NCBI GenBank assembly: GCA_030269625.1
Contig: JAJDFZ010000006.1
Coordinates: forward strand, 1-58,708
DNA: 58,708 nucleotides
Origin: Oxalobacter sp. OttesenSCG-928-P03
Lineage (GTDB): Bacteria; Pseudomonadota; Gammaproteobacteria; Burkholderiales; Burkholderiaceae_D
Reading direction: 5' to 3'
A model generated the notes under the pieces. It ran no database searches. It saw only the letters and a list, made by a program, of their open reading frames with translations, and had not been told where the DNA came from. This document shows, in pieces, positions 50,124 through 57,640 of this stretch. The position numbers were made by a program, and so were the translations under genes. Positions within the stretch are counted from its first letter, which is position 1; the number at the start of each line of letters is the position of its first letter.

Positions 50124-50579
50124 TTACTTCTTCGCAGCGTCAGCTTTGGCGTCAGCCTTGACTTCCTTGGCAGCTTCTTTAGCGTCGCCAGCAGCAGCCT
50201 TGGCGTCTTTAGCTGCGTCTTTAGCGTCAGCAGCGGCTTCTTTGGCGTCAGCCTTGACTTCCTTGGCAGCGTCAGCAGCTTTTGCAGCGTCAGCTTTTGC
50301 AGCGTCAGCAGCTTTTGCAGCGTCAGCACTACCGGATTTTGCAGCTTCAGTAGCAGCTTTTGCAGCTTTCTCGGCAGCAATACCAGCAGCTCTCTCAGCA
50401 GCCAGCTTGGAGTCAATTTCAGCAGCTTCTTTCTTGAGGGCAGCAGCTTCTTCTTTCTTGCCTTCTGCTTCAAGTTTGATGGCTTCCTGGCGTTTCTTGT
50501 CCTGAATTGGCGGCTCGCCGAATTTACAAGCCGATAACGCAACAGCCAGAAGACCGACGATCAAAAGCGATTTTTTCAT
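50124..50579 (-). CDS. Ala/Lys/Asp-rich repeat lipoprotein
   Basis: From ATG 50579 (GAAGGAAAAAAA upstream) the frame encodes 151 residues. The signal MKKSLLIVGLLAVALSAC ends at lipobox LSAC (Cys18). A Gln/Lys/Glu-rich linker leads into a long low-complexity helix made almost only of Ala, Lys, Asp and Glu (for example ADAAKAADAAKADAAK and AKEVKADAKEAA). It has heptad-like alternation, as in coiled-coil or LEA-like proteins. The same short words recur at the DNA level (GCAGCGTCAGC). It may bridge the outer membrane and peptidoglycan, or be stress-protective; neither is shown. A 16-bp palindrome lies just upstream. Confidence 0.85.
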   Translation of the reverse strand: MKKSLLIVGLLAVALSACKFGEPPIQDKKRQEAIKLEAEGKKEEAAALKKEAAEIDSKLAAERAAGIAAEKAAKAATEAAKSGSADAAKAADAAKADAAKAADAAKEVKADAKEAAADAKDAAKDAKAAAGDAKEAAKEVKADAKADAAKK

Positions 50580-50607
50580 TTTTTTTCCTTCAAAAAATAT
50601 AACAATA

Positions 50608-50623
50608 ATATTACCGGTAATAT
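50608..50623. promoter_or_regulatory. 16-bp perfect palindrome upstream of the lipoprotein gene
   Basis: ATATTACCGGTAATAT is perfectly self-complementary and lies 29 bases before the start codon. The size and place fit an operator for a dimeric regulator, overlapping the promoter or leader. The regulator is unknown. Confidence 0.55.
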
Positions 50624-50940
50624 AAGTACTTCTATAGAGCAATTCCGCAGAACCTCGCATCCGGAATGCAAGAGGCACTTCGAAAGTACACTAATAGCCG
50701 TGATTATAGCTATTTTTTGGTGCTTGCAACAGATGAGCCAGGCGTTTTACAGTTAATTTTAACCATCCGCTACCTCACCCCATCCCATATAAACGTGTAC
50801 ACATCATATTGATGGGTTTTCTGTTGCGTAAAGAAAGTGTATATCAAGAAAAGGCGATTTTTAACATTCATCAGCCAAAAAAGTTGCGCAATACAACAAA
50901 AAAGGGGAATTTAGGGGAAAGTCGTCTCAAAATACTGACA

Positions 50941-51005
50941 AAAAAGAGACACTCTGTAGCCGGGGGATCATTTTTTGACTTCGGTAATAAGGTGTGTCTC
51001 TTTTT
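50941..51005 (+). ncRNA. Large terminator-like inverted repeat, candidate small RNA or leader
   Basis: AAAAAGAGACAC (50941-50952) is perfectly complementary to GTGTCTCTTTTT (50994-51005), enclosing 41 bases that include a CCG/CGG inner pairing. The right arm ends in T residues. It lies upstream of slyD in a stretch without genes. It could end a small RNA or act as a slyD leader. No known RNA family is recognised. Confidence 0.35.
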
Positions 51006-51072
51006 ATGCGGGAGAGCTAAAAAGGTATAATCAAAAAGGGCGATGCCCCGATTTAGCACCCGTGGAGACATA

Positions 51073-51621
51073 ATGAAAATTACCAAAAATACGGTTGTCA
51101 CCGTTCACTACAAACTGTCAGATGCGCAGAACAATCTGCTTGAAGACGGACAGGACCCGATCGTTTACCTGCATGGCGGATATGAAAATACCCTGCCCGC
51201 CATTGAAAATGCGCTGGACGGGAAGGAGGTTGGTTACTCCACCACGATCCAGATCGAACCGGAAGAGGCATTTGGTGATTATGATCCTTCGCTGCTCAGG
51301 GTTGAGGAGCGAGGCAAGTTCCCGTCGCCACTGGAAGTGGGCATGCAGTTTGAAGGGATTCCTGAAAGCAGCGAGGAAGGGGAAGGCACGGTTGTGTTCG
51401 TTGTAACCGATATTGCTGATGGCAAGGTTGTGCTGGATGGCAATCACCCTCTTGCTGGCATTGCCTTGCGCTTTGTACTGGATGTGACCGAAGTGCGTCC
51501 GGCCACACCGGAAGAAATTGAACACCGGCATGCCCATGCTCCTGGTGTGCATGATGACGATGACGACGATGATGATGAGGGCAGCGACAGCGATCAGTAC
51601 CGCAGTATTATTATTCACTGA
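51073..51621 (+). CDS. slyD: FKBP-type peptidyl-prolyl isomerase, SlyD family
   Basis: A 182-residue cytosolic isomerase and chaperone. The FKBP halves (MKITKNTVVTVHYKLSDAQ and later FVLDVTEVRPAT) flank an insert-in-flap domain (about residues 68-125). The C-terminal tail has HRHAHAPGVH and eight consecutive Asp, a metal-binding-type tail like that of SlyD, which helps nickel delivery to hydrogenase. GGAGACATA selects ATG 51073. The tail is shorter than that of E. coli. Confidence 0.93.
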   Translation: MKITKNTVVTVHYKLSDAQNNLLEDGQDPIVYLHGGYENTLPAIENALDGKEVGYSTTIQIEPEEAFGDYDPSLLRVEERGKFPSPLEVGMQFEGIPESSEEGEGTVVFVVTDIADGKVVLDGNHPLAGIALRFVLDVTEVRPATPEEIEHRHAHAPGVHDDDDDDDDEGSDSDQYRSIIIH

Positions 51622-51699
51622 CCCTTGCCCTTCTCCTTTTGATTGACCGCTTTTAATACCCCAAGATAAAATAGCCGATTGGTGAAATTCGGGGATGGT

Positions 51700-52455
51700 A
51701 TGCGTCGCAAACTGTTTGTTGGTAACTGGAAAATGCACGGCAGCCTTGTTGCAAATGGCAGCCTGCTGCGCGACCTCAAGGCAGGCGCCCGGGAAGCCAT
51801 GGAAGGAGGGGATCTGGTTGTTTGCGTGCCGGCGTGTTACCTCGCCCAGTGCAGCGAGATACTCATTCAGTCAGGCATTGCGCTGGGGGCACAGGATGTT
51901 TCTTCCCACGCAGTGGGTCCCTATACCGGTGAAGTCTCGGCGAGGATGCTGCAGGACTTTGGCTGCAAGTACGTTATTGTCGGACACTCGGAAAGACGTG
52001 AGTACCACGGCGAGACAGACGAAGAAATTGCACACAAGGCACAGCGTGCCATGGCCGCCGGACTGACACCCATTGTCTGCGTTGGCGAGACGCTCGCACA
52101 AAGAGAAGCCGGCCGCACACGGGAAGTCATCAATATGCAGATGAGTGCGTTTCTTTCAGTTCTGGAGCCGGAAGAAACCAATGACCTGATCGTGGCTTAT
52201 GAACCCATATGGGCGATCGGAACAGGCAAAACAGCCACAGCCGAGATGGCGCAGGAGGTCCATGCCATGTTGCGTGAACAGCTCGTGGAAAAAAGTGCGG
52301 AAGCGGGCGAACTGGTCCGGATTCTGTATGGCGGCAGCATGCGCCCGCAGAATGCGCATGAAATACTGCAGATGCCGGATATCGATGGCGGCCTGATTGG
52401 TGGCGCCTCTTTAAAAGCGGCTGATTTTATTGCAATTGCAAAAGCTGTATTATAA
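51700..52455 (+). CDS. tpiA: Triose-phosphate isomerase
   Basis: Interconverts dihydroxyacetone phosphate and glyceraldehyde-3-phosphate. The 251-residue TIM barrel has the substrate-binding Lys in VGNWKMHG at the N-terminus, the catalytic His in IVGHSERRE, the Glu in [12 protein letters not shown], and the phosphate loop ILYGGSM. ATG 51700 is used; an in-frame TTG upstream at 51679 is less likely. It lies 49 bases before secG, the conserved betaproteobacterial order. Confidence 0.98.
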   Translation: MRRKLFVGNWKMHGSLVANGSLLRDLKAGAREAMEGGDLVVCVPACYLAQCSEILIQSGIALGAQDVSSHAVGPYTGEVSARMLQDFGCKYVIVGHSERREYHGETDEEIAHKAQRAMAAGLTPIVCVGETLAQREAGRTREVINMQMSAFLSVLEPEETNDLIVAYEPIWAIGTGKTATAEMAQEVHAMLREQLVEKSAEAGELVRILYGGSMRPQNAHEILQMPDIDGGLIGGASLKAADFIAIAKAVL

Positions 52456-52504
52456 TTGCCCCCTTGGGCATTTCTGGAATTAAAAAGGAAAGTAGAAAAC
52501 CGTT

Positions 52505-52882
52505 ATGTTGTTTAAAATCATCATCATCGTACAGGTTCTTGCTGCGCTGGCCATTATCGGGCTTGTTCTCATGCAGCATGGCAAGGGTGCGGACATGGGA
52601 GCCGCCTTTGGCGCCGGAGCATCGGGCAGCCTTTTTGGCGCGACAGGTTCTTCCAATTTCCTTTCCAAATCAACAGCGATTGCCGCAGTCATTTTTTTCG
52701 TGGCGACGCTGGTCATGGCTTATGTCGGACATCGTCCCGCCCCGCAAAGTTCGGTGGCTGAAAAGCTGGAGACCATGACGGTTTCACCGGCGCCGCAGCC
52801 TGAAAAAGCCGCTGCAGCCGGCATGGCTGCCGTACCTGGCGTACCGGCTGAACAGCCGGCCGAAAAGAAACAGGAAAAATAG
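52505..52882 (+). CDS. secG: Preprotein translocase subunit SecG
   Basis: A 125-residue inner-membrane subunit of the SecYEG channel. Two membrane helices are seen, about residues 3-20 (FKIIIIVQVLAALAIIG) and 56-73. The loop between them carries the conserved LMQHGKGADMGAAFG. The C-terminal tail is Pro/Ala/Glu-rich and variable, as in other betaproteobacteria. It is followed by tRNA-Leu, as expected for the group. Confidence 0.95.
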   Translation: MLFKIIIIVQVLAALAIIGLVLMQHGKGADMGAAFGAGASGSLFGATGSSNFLSKSTAIAAVIFFVATLVMAYVGHRPAPQSSVAEKLETMTVSPAPQPEKAAAAGMAAVPGVPAEQPAEKKQEK

Positions 52883-52941
52883 ATTTTTCTTCGGCAATCC
52901 GCTTGAAGAAACATCCGGATACTGCGATAATTTACGTCTTT

Positions 52942-53026
52942 GCCGACGTGGTGGAATTGGTAGACACGCTATCTTGAGGGGGTAGTAACGAGAGTTGTGC
53001 GAGTTCGAGTCTCGCCGTCGGCACCA
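52942..53026 (+). tRNA. tRNA-Leu (anticodon GAG)
   Basis: The 85-base gene starts GCCGACG and ends CGTCGGC-ACCA. It has a long variable arm (typical of class II tRNAs), the anticodon stem CTATC/GGTAG with loop TTGAGGG, and a T-arm GCGAG-TTCGAGT-CTCGC. Loop positions 34-36 are GAG, reading CUC and CUU. Confidence 0.97.
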
Positions 53027-53060
53027 ACAAGACATCCGAGGATGTCCGGTAAAATACAGA

Positions 53061-53096
53061 AACCCGCTAAAACACTATGTTCTAGCGGGTTTTTTA
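53061..53096 (+). terminator. Terminator after tRNA-Leu
   Basis: AACCCGCTA and TAGCGGGTT form a 9-bp stem over a 13-base loop, followed by TTTT. It closes the tpiA-secG-tRNA-Leu transcript. Confidence 0.85.
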
Positions 53097-53170
53097 GTCA
53101 GGTAATGTCCGGAATGAAAGAGGTTTCTGTGCCGCGCCTTCCTCGTGTGGTTGCTGGAATATAAAACGCC

Positions 53171-53530
53171 GTGAAAACATCAAGTTACTTTACCTATAGC
53201 GGTCCTGGCCGGATTGGCATTTCCATGACCGTTCCCGATCATCTCGCAGATGGCTTGATCATGTTTCGTGCTCTGGCTCCGAAGATATGGTTTAAAGGCG
53301 CTGACATAAATGTGTACCATCATCATTATTTCCAGATGCTTTCCGAGCTTGACCCGATGGCAACATGGAAAAAACTGCATGATCTGGCGGGTGATCATGA
53401 GCCGGTATTGCTTTGCTGGGAAAAGCCGCCCTTTGACGAATGCAACTTCTGCCATCGTCGCCTGGTTGCCCAATGGTTTGAAAATGAACTTGGCGCCATC
53501 GTTCCTGAATGGCGGCCCGAAGAAATCTGA
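53171..53530 (+). CDS. DUF488-like hypothetical protein
   Basis: A 119-residue soluble protein starting MKTSSYFTYSGPGRIGIS from GTG 53171. LLCWEKPPFDECNFCHRRLVAQWFENELG near residues 76-104 (Cys, Trp, Glu, Lys, Cys, His, Arg, Arg) is the feature that recalls the DUF488 family (N3-like branch), whose biochemical role is unknown. It contains no signal peptide or membrane span. It lies alone between the tRNA-Leu terminator and a convergent small gene. In other Burkholderiales the nuo operon usually sits at this place. Confidence 0.7.
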   Translation: MKTSSYFTYSGPGRIGISMTVPDHLADGLIMFRALAPKIWFKGADINVYHHHYFQMLSELDPMATWKKLHDLAGDHEPVLLCWEKPPFDECNFCHRRLVAQWFENELGAIVPEWRPEEI

Positions 53531-53590
53531 CCTGGCATTTTCTTTACCTGCCGGGTGGTTGCGCTGTACGGGTTTGGGGAATGTTCAGGA

Positions 53591-53845
53591 TCAGTTTAGT
53601 TTGGCAGCGACAGCCTTTAAGGCTTCCTCTTCCGTTGCGTAGAAAACGCCCTGTTCAATTTCTCCTGCGGCATTGGTAAATATGTACTTCTCCCGGTTTA
53701 TAAAGCTGCCGGGTTCAATGATGCCTGCTTTTGCAATATTTCTGACAGTGCCGATTGTTCCAACAGGCTCGCCTTTGGCTGTGCGCAATACAAGCAGGCC
53801 TGTCTTTTCATCTCTTGCGGATTGCAGTTTTTTGTCTGCCGCCAT
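53591..53845 (-). CDS. Small hypothetical protein (84 aa)
   Basis: From ATG 53845, preceded by the strong site AGGAGGGTAT, the frame encodes 84 residues starting MAADKKLQSARDEKTG. It has no signal peptide or Cys. The middle looks like a small beta-rich domain (GLLVLRTAKGEPVGTIGTV, YIFTNAAGEIEQG) with a C-terminal helix (EEEALKAVAAKLN). No family recognised. It is convergent with the DUF488-like gene and divergent from the Ada-AlkA gene. Confidence 0.75.
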   Translation of the reverse strand: MAADKKLQSARDEKTGLLVLRTAKGEPVGTIGTVRNIAKAGIIEPGSFINREKYIFTNAAGEIEQGVFYATEEEALKAVAAKLN

Positions 53846-54133
53846 ATACCCTCCTGATTCCTCAGCCACATTTTCATCTTGATATCCTATGTTAAACACA
53901 GACCGCTCATCGTCAAAGGGGGTTGCAAATCAAAATGGGGGATTTGAGGAAAAATGCAGGAATACAAAAACAGGGTTACAAGTGAAATTGTCTGTGATTC
54001 CGGTTTCGCGATGTCGTGTGGATAGCGCCCAAAAAATGCCCGGAAGGAAGGCATGACAAAATCATGAGCATGTCCGAAAATGGCGAGTATGTTTATCGAA
54101 AAGCGTTGATACTTCCCGGCAAGGAGGAAGGTT

Positions 54134-55597
54134 GTGTTAAAGGACAGGGAGAAAGTATGGTATGCCGCCTTCAAGGCAAAGGACAGCCGCTTTGACGGCC
54201 GCTTTTTTGTCGGGGTATCGTCCACGGGCATTTACTGCCGTCCTGTATGCCGGGCCAAGTTGCCAAAGGCGGAAAACTGTACGTTTTATTCCACAGCGGC
54301 GAAAGCGGAGCAGGCAGGTTATCGCCCGTGTCTTTTGTGCCGTCCCGAACTGGCTCCTGGCAATGCGCCGGTCGATGCTGTCGCGTCACTTGCCCGGAGA
54401 GCGGCAAGATGTCTTGAAGAAGATTGCGGAAATGAACAAAACATTCCGGCGCTTGCCAAGAGACTTGGCTGTTCGGACCGCCATTTGCGCAGGGCTTTTG
54501 CCGCGGAATACCATGTTTCACCGGTGCAGTATCTGCAAACGTGCAGGCTGCTTCTTGCCAAAAACCTGCTGACAGATACCAGTCTGCCGGTTATTGATGT
54601 GGCCATGGCGGCAGGATTCGGCAGCCTGCGGCGTTTTAATGATCTTTTTAAAAAACAGTATCGTTTTTCACCAACCGCCATGCGAAAGCAGGCTGCCGGA
54701 GACAGTAACCAGGACGTGAGCGTGACGCTGGCTTTGGGTTATCGTCCGCCGTACCAATGGAAACAGATGCTGGATTTTCTTGCCGGGCGCGCTATTTCAG
54801 GTGTTGAGTCAATCGTTGATGGCGAATATTGCCGTACGGTTCATTTTTCGGGGAAAAGCGCAAATCATCTGTATGGCTGGATAAAGGTCGGACACCTTCC
54901 CAAAAAGAATGCGCTGGCGGTTACGGTGGCTCCGGCGCTGCTACCGGCCCTGTCCCGGGTGCTGGCATGCGTGCGCCATCAGTTTGATTTGTACTGCGAT
55001 CCGGGTGCGGTATATGAGACCCTGGCGTCAATGAATCATATTCGTCCCGGTCTTTGTGTGCCGGGAGTACGTCTGCCGGGCTGTTTCGATACCTTTGAAA
55101 TGGCGGTTCGTGCCGTTTTGGGTCAGCAAATCACGGTGAAGGCGGCAGGAACACTGGCGGCAAGGTTTGTGCAGGCCTGTGGAACACCGGTCGGAACAGG
55201 TATAGAGGGGCTGACGCATCTCTTTCCAACAGCGGAAGATATCCTTGCAATCGATGGTCCCGTAGCCGATCATCTCGGTCCGCTGGGAATTACCGGTTCT
55301 CGGGCAAACACGATTCTCGAACTGGCAAAAATGCTTGCGCAGGGAGATATCGATTTCAGATTTTGTGCCGATCCGGAAATGGAAATCAAAAAGCTGATGG
55401 CTATTCCTGGCATCGGTCCGTGGACAGCCCAGTATATCGCCATGCGGGCAATGGGGTGGCCCGATGCTTTTCCCCATACGGATTATGGTGTCAAAAAAGC
55501 GCTGTCACCTCGTACACTGGATGAAATTGTGGACCTGGCTGAATCGTGGCGGCCCTGGCGCAGCTATGCAACAGCCAGTTTGTGGAATGCGTTGTAA
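54134..55597 (+). CDS. Ada-type methyl-sensor fused to AlkA DNA-3-methyladenine glycosylase II
   Basis: A 487-residue fusion. Residues about 5-75 are the Ada N-terminal zinc module with Cys35, Cys39, Cys66 and Cys69; Cys35 corresponds to the methyl-phosphotriester acceptor. Residues about 80-185 are an AraC-type double HTH (LGCSDRHLRRAFAAEYHVSPVQYL). Residues about 195-487 are AlkA-like, with an HhH-GPD module IPGIGPWTAQYIAMRAMG and the catalytic Asp in HTDYGV. It both senses methylation and removes alkylated bases. GTG 54134 is preceded by AAGGAGGAAGG. The Ada methyltransferase domain is absent here but is encoded by the next gene. Confidence 0.93.
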   Translation: MLKDREKVWYAAFKAKDSRFDGRFFVGVSSTGIYCRPVCRAKLPKAENCTFYSTAAKAEQAGYRPCLLCRPELAPGNAPVDAVASLARRAARCLEEDCGNEQNIPALAKRLGCSDRHLRRAFAAEYHVSPVQYLQTCRLLLAKNLLTDTSLPVIDVAMAAGFGSLRRFNDLFKKQYRFSPTAMRKQAAGDSNQDVSVTLALGYRPPYQWKQMLDFLAGRAISGVESIVDGEYCRTVHFSGKSANHLYGWIKVGHLPKKNALAVTVAPALLPALSRVLACVRHQFDLYCDPGAVYETLASMNHIRPGLCVPGVRLPGCFDTFEMAVRAVLGQQITVKAAGTLAARFVQACGTPVGTGIEGLTHLFPTAEDILAIDGPVADHLGPLGITGSRANTILELAKMLAQGDIDFRFCADPEMEIKKLMAIPGIGPWTAQYIAMRAMGWPDAFPHTDYGVKKALSPRTLDEIVDLAESWRPWRSYATASLWNAL

Positions 55598-55621
55598 AGA
55601 ATGCCATGTAAGGAGGCAAGC

Positions 55622-56161
55622 ATGTTTTACTCGACGAATTATTTATCACCCATTGGCATGCTGCTGCTGGCAGCCGATGGCGACAGCCTGGTCGGTCTGT
55701 GGAGCGAGGGGCAGAAGTATTTCGGGGCTTCGCTTGTGGGGAAGATGACTGAAAAGCCCGGTTTGCCGGTATTCAAAAAGACGGAAAAGTGGCTGGATGA
55801 TTATTTTTCCGGCAAAAGGCCGGCTATATCGGAACTGCCATTGGCCCCCATTGGCGGGGCGTTCCGTAAGGGCGTATGGGAAATGCTTTGTGACATTCCC
55901 TATGGAGAATGCACGACCTACGGTGAAATTGCCCGGAAGATGGCCGTGCGGATGAATAAAAAGAGCATGTCCAGTCAGGCGGTGGGTGGCGCTGTCGGAC
56001 ACAATCCCATATCCATCATTATCCCTTGTCACCGGGTGGTTGGAAGCAATGGGAGCCTGACAGGGTATGCTGGCGGCATCAACAGGAAAGTCAAATTGCT
56101 GGAGCTGGAGGGGGCTGATATGTCCGGTTTTTTTATACCGGTTAAAGGTACGGCTTTATGA
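55622..56161 (+). CDS. ogt: Methylated-DNA--protein-cysteine methyltransferase
   Basis: A 179-residue O6-alkylguanine repair protein. The acceptor motif IPCHRVVGSNG gives Cys136, and the HTH region includes PYGECTTYGEIARKM. The N-terminal ribonuclease-H-like domain is short. AGGAGG at 55610 chooses ATG 55622 over ATG 55601. It lies 24 bases after the Ada-AlkA fusion and together they supply the functions of a classic Ada plus AlkA in a split form. Confidence 0.95.
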   Translation: MFYSTNYLSPIGMLLLAADGDSLVGLWSEGQKYFGASLVGKMTEKPGLPVFKKTEKWLDDYFSGKRPAISELPLAPIGGAFRKGVWEMLCDIPYGECTTYGEIARKMAVRMNKKSMSSQAVGGAVGHNPISIIIPCHRVVGSNGSLTGYAGGINRKVKLLELEGADMSGFFIPVKGTAL

Positions 56162-56280
56162 TGCGTCCGGTTTTTTGCTTTTTGTCATGGGGCTGCGACT
56201 GAGAATAGTAAAAACATGGCTTTGCTGTTATAGTTCGGGCAATCAGGAAACCCCATGGTCCGAAAAGGAGTTAAACCGCC

Positions 56281-57504
56281 ATGAACCCCAATATCAGGAT
56301 GAAAAGACAGCGTCATCTTGTGATGATTTGTGCGCTGGTTTTCTGCACGTTTATCCTTGGGGTTGTGGCGGCGATGAATGTCAAAAACTCCGTCAATCTG
56401 CACCATATTCTTACAGAAAGCGTCAAGGGGCAGCTCATTTCCACTTCGCTGGCAGCAAGGGAAATGCTCGATGTTGACGCATTTGCCTCCTATCGGGACG
56501 AATCGGCGGCGCAGGATCCGGCATATCAGGAAGTGCTGCACAAGCTGCGTACTCTGGCTGACAGTGTCGGTGCCAAGTATATTTATGCTCTCAAGCGCCA
56601 GGGCGACCACTACGTATTTGTTTTTGATACAGACGTCGAAGATCCGACCATTTTCATTCCCTATGAACTGTCACCGGTCCATGTAACAGCCTTCTCCGGG
56701 CGCAATGTTGCGGATATCATGAATGTAAAAGATGAGTATGGCAGTTTCAACACCGGTGCTGTACCCATTTTTCATAAAGGAAAAGTCATCGGCGTGATCT
56801 GTACGGATATCGAGGATACTTACCTGGAATCCAGCTATCAGACAGCGCTGTTCAATTCCCTGATGCTTATCGGCATCCTGCTTCTGACGATGGGGGCGAT
56901 GCTGTTTTCCGTGTATCGCCTGCTCAGGCGCATAGGCGAAATGCAGGGGCAACTGGAAAGGCAGGCCCTGTATGACACGATTACCGGTTTGCCCAACCGG
57001 CAGTATCTGATGGAACAGCTTACGTCAATTACATCCGGTCCGAACACAGAGCCGTTTGCCCTGTTTTTCATTGACCTGGACAACTTCAAACAGGTCAACG
57101 ACAGTGCCGGGCATGATGCGGGTGATGATGTGCTTCGCCAGATTGCCAGATTCCTGGATACGACGCTGGACAACGCCAGAGCGTTTCGCCCCTCAGCCGG
57201 CAAACTGAATATTGCTGCCCGTGTGGGGGGAGATGAATTCATTCAGGTTGTTGAAGGCCTCAATAGTGTTGACGAAGTAAGGGAGGCGGCCGAACACCTG
57301 CTTGAAAGTTTCAAGACAGCTGATCTGAGCCGGTATATCGAAAAATACAACGTCGGGTTGAGTATCGGCGTTGCCCGCTATCCTTATGATTCCAAAGATT
57401 ATCATGTGCTCATCAAGTACGCTGATGTGGCCATGTACCATGCCAAGCATGGCGGGAAAAATCAGTACCGTATTTATACCGACGAGATGGGCCAGGAAAA
57501 GTAG
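56281..57504 (+). CDS. Membrane-bound diguanylate cyclase (tandem copy A)
   Basis: A 407-residue protein with an N-terminal membrane helix (about residues 12-33), a periplasmic sensor domain of about 150 residues (YIYALKRQGDHYVFVFDTD; Cache-like layout), a second helix (about 192-214), and a GGDEF domain (about 225-400) with intact VGGDEFIQ. No RxxD I-site is visible in front of it. It is expected to make cyclic-di-GMP in response to an unknown periplasmic ligand. AAAAGGAG at 56264-56271 supports ATG 56281. It is followed after 136 bases by a homologous gene. Confidence 0.92.
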   Translation: MNPNIRMKRQRHLVMICALVFCTFILGVVAAMNVKNSVNLHHILTESVKGQLISTSLAAREMLDVDAFASYRDESAAQDPAYQEVLHKLRTLADSVGAKYIYALKRQGDHYVFVFDTDVEDPTIFIPYELSPVHVTAFSGRNVADIMNVKDEYGSFNTGAVPIFHKGKVIGVICTDIEDTYLESSYQTALFNSLMLIGILLLTMGAMLFSVYRLLRRIGEMQGQLERQALYDTITGLPNRQYLMEQLTSITSGPNTEPFALFFIDLDNFKQVNDSAGHDAGDDVLRQIARFLDTTLDNARAFRPSAGKLNIAARVGGDEFIQVVEGLNSVDEVREAAEHLLESFKTADLSRYIEKYNVGLSIGVARYPYDSKDYHVLIKYADVAMYHAKHGGKNQYRIYTDEMGQEK

Positions 57505-57640
57505 CCTGTCCGGCTTCCTTTATTTCATTAAATGATGCCTGAAGAAAAGGACCGACAGTGGTGGATAACGAAAAAGCATGGCTTTTTCGTTATGGCTCAG
57601 GCGATGATGTCAACTTTCGACCCGAAAAGGAGTTATAGCT

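Larger units (their letters stand above)
50580..51072. other. Long intergenic region with palindrome and large inverted repeat
   Basis: This 493-base, A/T-rich gap lies between the divergent lipoprotein and slyD genes. It contains the palindrome at 50608 and the 12-bp inverted repeat at 50941/50994. A short open frame at 50809-51030 on the plus strand has no ribosome-binding site or protein-like composition, so I do not call it a gene. Confidence 0.5.

Noticed and set aside
49484-50542. Long minus-strand open frame (over 350 codons) rich in Leu, Lys and Pro
   Set aside because: It covers the MBL-fold gene and the Ala/Lys repeat gene out of frame; the composition is a by-product of the repeated GC-rich codons of the real lipoprotein gene, and it has no ribosome-binding site.
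50809-51030. Possible 73-residue small protein upstream of slyD
   Set aside because: No ribosome-binding site, Lys-rich A/T-driven composition, and it runs through the large inverted repeat, so it is more likely non-coding.
53027-53170. Start of a nuo operon after tRNA-Leu
   Set aside because: Only a terminator and the DUF488-like gene follow; no NuoA-like membrane protein is present.
56209-56280. Cyclic-di-GMP riboswitch before the cyclase genes
   Set aside because: The leaders of both copies are alike, but I see no GEMM-type conserved loops or paired stems, so shared ancestry explains the similarity.
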